The translations under genes were made by a program, and so were the position numbers. Below, piece by piece: positions 60,591 through 64,000 of a stretch of DNA of 64,000 nucleotides (position 1 is the stretch's first letter; every line of letters begins with the position of its first letter). This stretch comes from Microvirga sp. VF16 (GTDB lineage: Bacteria > Pseudomonadota > Alphaproteobacteria > Rhizobiales > Beijerinckiaceae), in contig NZ_CP069354.1 in the NCBI RefSeq assembly GCF_016864375.1, forward strand, positions 4,251,501 through 4,315,500, given 5' to 3'. The notes beneath the pieces are model-generated. The model did no database searches. It was not told the origin of the DNA and was given only the letters and a program-made list of their open reading frames with translations.

Positions 60591-61487
60591 ATGACGACAC
60601 CAACCAATTTAGAAACGCTCTTTTTGCAGCTCATCAACGAAGCTCGCGCCAATGCCGGCGTGAAGCCGCTGACATTCGACGGAGAACTTCTGGATTCATC
60701 TGACGCTCACAGCGCCTGGATGGACCAGACCGACACGTTCTCCCACACCGGCGTGAACGGCTCCAGCGCAGGTGCCCGCATGACGTCGGCCGGCTATGGA
60801 TGGCAGGGCTGGGGCGAGAACATCGCCTATGTGAGCGGCGCGATGACGGAAGCGACCGTCCGTCAGCTGCACACGAATCTGATGAACTCGCCAGGCCATT
60901 ACGCCAACATCGTCAACGGCTCGTTCGAGGAGATCGGAATCGGGCTGAAGGAAGGCACGATCAACGGCTACAAGGTCGTGTTCGTGACGCAGAACTTCGG
61001 CACGCCGAATGCGGCGGAGCGGACCGAGGCGAACGATGTCGGCACCATGACGCCAACCGTTCCGACCACACCCACCGGGCAGACCATCGTCGGCAACAGC
61101 TACAACAACACGCTGTATGGCACGGACGGCAACGACATCCTGAACGGCAATGGCGGCCGGGACGTGCTCTGGGGTAAAGCCGGCGGCGATACCTTCCTGT
61201 TCGACACGGCATCGGAAGCCAACGGCGATACGATCAGCGATTTTGTCCATGGCACCGACAAGATCAACCTGTCGGGCATCGACGCCAGCACCCGTTCGTC
61301 CGGGAACCAGGCGTTCAAGTTCATCGGCTCCGATCGCTTCCACAAGGTGGCGGGCGAACTTCACACTTATCGTCTCGCCGATGGAAACACCTATGTTTCT
61401 GGCGACGCGAACGGGGACGGAGCTGCCGACTTCGCCATCAAGGTGCTGGGCAACCACACCTTCGCGAGCGCCGACTTCGTGCTCTAA
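60591..61487 (+). CDS. CAP-domain protein with RTX C-terminus
   Basis: A 298-residue protein. Residues about 5-140 form a CAP/SCP domain (NEARANAGVKPLTFDGELLDSS-like start, HSAWM, FSHTG, GENIAYVSG and SPGHYANI, with the two conserved histidines). A Thr/Pro linker (about 150-165) leads to RTX repeats GTDGNDILNGNGGRDVLWGKAG (about 175-200) and a T1SS-type C-terminal domain (ISDFVHGTDKINLSG, ADFVL). It has no signal peptide, so type I secretion is likely. CAP domains have varied roles; this fusion's target is unknown. No T1SS genes are nearby. Confidence 0.9.
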   Translation: MTTPTNLETLFLQLINEARANAGVKPLTFDGELLDSSDAHSAWMDQTDTFSHTGVNGSSAGARMTSAGYGWQGWGENIAYVSGAMTEATVRQLHTNLMNSPGHYANIVNGSFEEIGIGLKEGTINGYKVVFVTQNFGTPNAAERTEANDVGTMTPTVPTTPTGQTIVGNSYNNTLYGTDGNDILNGNGGRDVLWGKAGGDTFLFDTASEANGDTISDFVHGTDKINLSGIDASTRSSGNQAFKFIGSDRFHKVAGELHTYRLADGNTYVSGDANGDGAADFAIKVLGNHTFASADFVL

Positions 61488-61706
61488 CGAAAGTTGGCCC
61501 CCGGTTCATCCGGGGGCCGCTCCCGACGGTACTTTGCGGATCGAGTTGAAGCAAAACTGACAGAAAGCGGTCACACAACTGTCGGGGTGTCTATCTATCC
61601 AGCACAGATCTTTATGTGCAGCCGATGCTGGTGGATGCAAACGCGACGGCTGTCTAACTCCACCGATCCAGCGATGCCCGTCGGCATGCCCTACAGGAGA
61701 GGCTTA

Positions 61707-62840
61707 GTGACCGAAGCAGCAGCGCTCTTGTGCCTTCTCCTGACCCTCATCAATCTGATCAGCATCATCCTCGCGGCGCTACGGATCCGAGCTCCATCAA
61801 GGCAAGCTCCGCCCGACGAACCGGTCGAGCCTGTGACCATCATCCGGCCCGTCTGCGGTCTGGAGCCCTGCATCGAGCAAACATTGGCATCAGGCTTCGT
61901 CCTGGATTATCCGCGCTACGAGCTGATCTTCTGCGTCGCGCGCTCAGATGACCCGGTCGTGCCGCTCATTCGCAAGCTGATGGCCAATCACCCTGGGATC
62001 GCCTCTCGTCTTCTCGTCGGCGATGACAGGATCAGCCCCAATCCCAAGCTCAATAATTGCGTCAAAGGATGGGACGCGACCCGGTCGGAATGGGTCATCC
62101 TCGCCGATTCCAACGTCCTCATGCCGCGGGACTACATCCAGCAGATGCTGATGAAGTGGAAGTCCGATACCGGACTTGTCTGCTCGACTCCCATCGGGTC
62201 CCAACCCAGAGGCTTCTGGGCCGAGGTCGAGTGTGCCTTCCTGAACAGCCTGCAAGCCCGCTGGCAATATGCCGGCGAGAGTCTCGGTCTTGGATTTGCT
62301 CAAGGCAAGAGCATGCTCTGGCGACGCAGCTTTCTCGAGGCTCAAGGCGGCATCCGGATGCTTGCGGCCGAAATCGCGGAAGACGCGGCTGCGACAAAAC
62401 TCGTTCGTGAGGCGGGTCTGCAGGTTCACCTGGTGCCGACCCCCTTCGAGCAACCGTTAGGAATCCGAACAGCCCGTCAGGTCTGGATTCGCCAGGCTCG
62501 CTGGGCAAGGCTGCGGCGGGTCACATTCCCGCTGTTTTTCGCACCTGAGATCCTGATCAGCGGCGTGCTCCCGCTGCTGGCCGGCGCCTATGCGGCAGGA
62601 GGCGATGAATTCAGCCTTCTCGCGACTCTCATCGGTGTCGCTGCGCTCTGGTATGGTGGAGAGTTCATGCTGGCACGAAGCAAGGGCTGGCACGTGTCCT
62701 GGCGCTACCCTCTGGTCTGCCTCGTCCGGGATTGTCTCATTCCCGCGATCTGGATTTACGCCTGGGTGGGCAAGAACGTGGTGTGGCGCGGAAATGCCAT
62801 GACCATCCAGGTCAGAAGAGAGATGGCGTTCCAGGAGTAG
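61707..62840 (+). CDS. GT21 glycosyltransferase, ceramide-glucosyltransferase-like
   Basis: A 377-residue membrane enzyme of the GT2/GT21 type (HpnI/ceramide glucosyltransferase). An N-terminal helix (about 5-25) and two or three C-terminal helices flank the catalytic domain. The D1/D2 residues appear in ARSDDP (D81-D82) and LADSNV (D134), D3 in AEDAA (E225-D226), and the (Q/R)xxRW motif is RQARW (262-266). It likely adds a hexose to a ceramide or similar lipid. The GTG at 61707 is chosen because AGGAGAGG lies just upstream; the frame is open for a further 70 codons. No sphingolipid genes adjoin it. Confidence 0.88.
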   Translation: MTEAAALLCLLLTLINLISIILAALRIRAPSRQAPPDEPVEPVTIIRPVCGLEPCIEQTLASGFVLDYPRYELIFCVARSDDPVVPLIRKLMANHPGIASRLLVGDDRISPNPKLNNCVKGWDATRSEWVILADSNVLMPRDYIQQMLMKWKSDTGLVCSTPIGSQPRGFWAEVECAFLNSLQARWQYAGESLGLGFAQGKSMLWRRSFLEAQGGIRMLAAEIAEDAAATKLVREAGLQVHLVPTPFEQPLGIRTARQVWIRQARWARLRRVTFPLFFAPEILISGVLPLLAGAYAAGGDEFSLLATLIGVAALWYGGEFMLARSKGWHVSWRYPLVCLVRDCLIPAIWIYAWVGKNVVWRGNAMTIQVRREMAFQE

Positions 62841-62950
62841 GTATAATCCTGGTCGAAGTTGGCTCTCACCAACGAACGGCGGTCCCGCCGGCGCATGGAA
62901 TCACCGGCGGTCAACCCGATAGATGCATCCGATATAGGCAAAGAGCCGCT

Positions 62951-64000
62951 TTAGGCGCGCTCCTCCCAGACCTTGGCGAGCTCGACGACGGTCTTCACGG
63001 CCTTCTCCATGTCCTGGCTGCTGACGAATTCCAGCGGCGAATGGAAGGCATGGCCACCGGCGAAGATGTTGGGGCACGGCAGCCCCATGAAGGAGAGGCG
63101 CGAACCGTCCGTGCCGCCGCGGATGCTGCCGCGCACGGGCTCCATGCCGGCGCGCCTGACCGCTTCCACGGCATTCTCGACGATCTCGGGATTCTTATCG
63201 AGCACGACCTTCATGTTGCGATATTGCTCCTTGACCGTGAAGGTGTAGCTGGAGCCCGGATAGGCCTTCATCACCTCCTTGGTGATGTTTTCCAAAAGCG
63301 CTTCCTTGGTCTTCAGCCCCTCTTCCGTGAAGTCGCGGATGATGAAGCTCCAGTTCGCCTTTTCCATTACGCCGGTGACGCCGGTCGGATGGATGAAGCC
63401 GTCGCGGCCCTTCGTCGTCTCGGGCGCCTTATCCCTCGGCAGGCGCGCGATGATGTCGCCGGCGATCCGGATGGCGTTTTCCATCTTGCCGTAGGCGAAG
63501 CCCGGATGGATCGCGACGCCCTTGATGGCGATCTCCACCGCATCGGCCGAAAACGTCTCGTCCTCGATCGTGCCGGCCGTCTCGCCGTCCAATGTATAGC
63601 CGAAATCGGCGCCAAGCTTTTTGAGATCGACCTTGTCGACGCCGCGGCCGATCTCCTCGTCGGTGGTGAAGAGGATGCGGATCGTGCCGTGCTTGATATC
63701 CGGGTTGTTGATCAGGAACTCGGCGGCCGCCATGATCTCGGCAATGCCCGCCTTGTCGTCGGCGCCGAGCAACGTGGTGCCGTCCGAGGTGACGATGTCG
63801 TGGCCGATCAGGTCCTTCAGCACAGGATGGTCGGAAACCCGGATGACCTGATTGGTGTCGCCCGGCAGCCTGATATCGCCGCCCTGATAGTTTTTGACGA
63901 TCTGCGGCTTGACGTTCGTGCCGGAGAAATCCGGCGCCGTATCCATATGGGCGCAGATGCAGATGACCGGGACGTTGTTCTTCGGCGTGTTCGACGGAAT
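62951..64000 (-). CDS. pepT: Peptidase T, C-terminal part (partial)
   Basis: At least 349 residues are visible, running off the window's right edge; the N-terminus of this roughly 410-residue M20 tripeptidase is missing. The metal-site segments are CAHMDTAPDFSG, GADDKAG, FTTDEEIGRG, and the terminal HSPLEFVSSQDM. The gene continues through the window end (frame open to 64000), so the ATG at 63946 is internal. PepT removes N-terminal residues from tripeptides in the cytosol, using two zinc ions. It ends about 110 bp from the GT21 gene, on the opposite strand. Confidence 0.95.
   Translation of the reverse strand: MPSNTPKNNVPVICICAHMDTAPDFSGTNVKPQIVKNYQGGDIRLPGDTNQVIRVSDHPVLKDLIGHDIVTSDGTTLLGADDKAGIAEIMAAAEFLINNPDIKHGTIRILFTTDEEIGRGVDKVDLKKLGADFGYTLDGETAGTIEDETFSADAVEIAIKGVAIHPGFAYGKMENAIRIAGDIIARLPRDKAPETTKGRDGFIHPTGVTGVMEKANWSFIIRDFTEEGLKTKEALLENITKEVMKAYPGSSYTFTVKEQYRNMKVVLDKNPEIVENAVEAVRRAGMEPVRGSIRGGTDGSRLSFMGLPCPNIFAGGHAFHSPLEFVSSQDMEKAVKTVVELAKVWEERA

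Noticed and set aside
1..64000. tRNA, rRNA, riboswitch or prophage genes
   Set aside because: I searched by eye for conserved tRNA and rRNA segments and phage structural genes and saw none; a covariance scan would be needed to exclude small RNAs.

Overview
The window looks like chromosomal DNA from a GC-rich alphaproteobacterium of the order Hyphomicrobiales (Rhizobiales). A Microvirga or other Methylobacteriaceae-like organism is my best guess. This rests on the cytochrome oxidase assembly cluster, a ThrB2-type homoserine kinase, an OhrR/Ohr pair, HWE-type histidine kinase chemistry, many DUF families common in that order, and Rhizobiales-style intergenic palindromes. The genus is inference; no rRNA or tRNA gene is visible.

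Layout. 1-6232 is housekeeping: the end of Cox11/CtaG, cytochrome c oxidase subunit III, a DUF983 protein, SURF1, an AaaT-like amino-acid acetyltransferase, threonine synthase and an M16 peptidase. 6545-13920 carries a GGDEF/EAL protein, YqgE/AlgH, a DsbD-N-like exported protein, a peroxiredoxin, and the minus-strand block ispH-thrB-rnhA. 14376-18701 has a Kef-type antiporter overlapping a MATE exporter, a DUF937-like protein and a DUF1127 protein. 18953-20776 is a convergent LysR/EamA pair whose two promoter regions carry the same CGTTCCA-type repeats. 21064-25559 has a GIY-YIG protein, an HTH protein of unknown role, PlsC, and a minus-strand run from a cold-shock protein to ribosomal protein S21 with three small unknown genes between.

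From about 25.7 kb the window becomes accessory in character: an M24 peptidase, a ChaA-type antiporter beside a Tat-exported beta carbonic anhydrase, adjacent IS481 and IS1182 elements, PhzF, a single-domain response regulator, a Gly-rich exported protein divergent from a DUF6502-DUF5666 pair, a membrane-anchored class III cyclase, a ParD-like gene overlapping an HWE histidine kinase, three RTX-type calcium-binding proteins, a cytochrome P460-family protein, OhrR/Ohr with a clear palindromic operator, a BTLCP peptidase, an EamA transporter, an AraC regulator, a second class III cyclase with TolB-like and TPR parts, a GlpQ-like phosphodiesterase, several small unknown proteins, a GT21 ceramide-glucosyltransferase-like enzyme, and the C-terminal part of peptidase T running off the end.

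No single operon explains the window. The recurrent themes are envelope and stress functions (peroxide, pH and cation exchange, secreted calcium-binding proteins) and small-molecule or phosphorelay signalling (c-di-GMP, two cyclases, an HWE kinase, a lone receiver). The best candidates for something little described are the DUF6502/DUF5666/Gly-rich locus, the ParD-HWE kinase overlap, a dispersed bipartite palindromic repeat with CTAG-like ends (at least six copies plus fragments), and the paired CGTTCCA arrays upstream of lysR and eamA.
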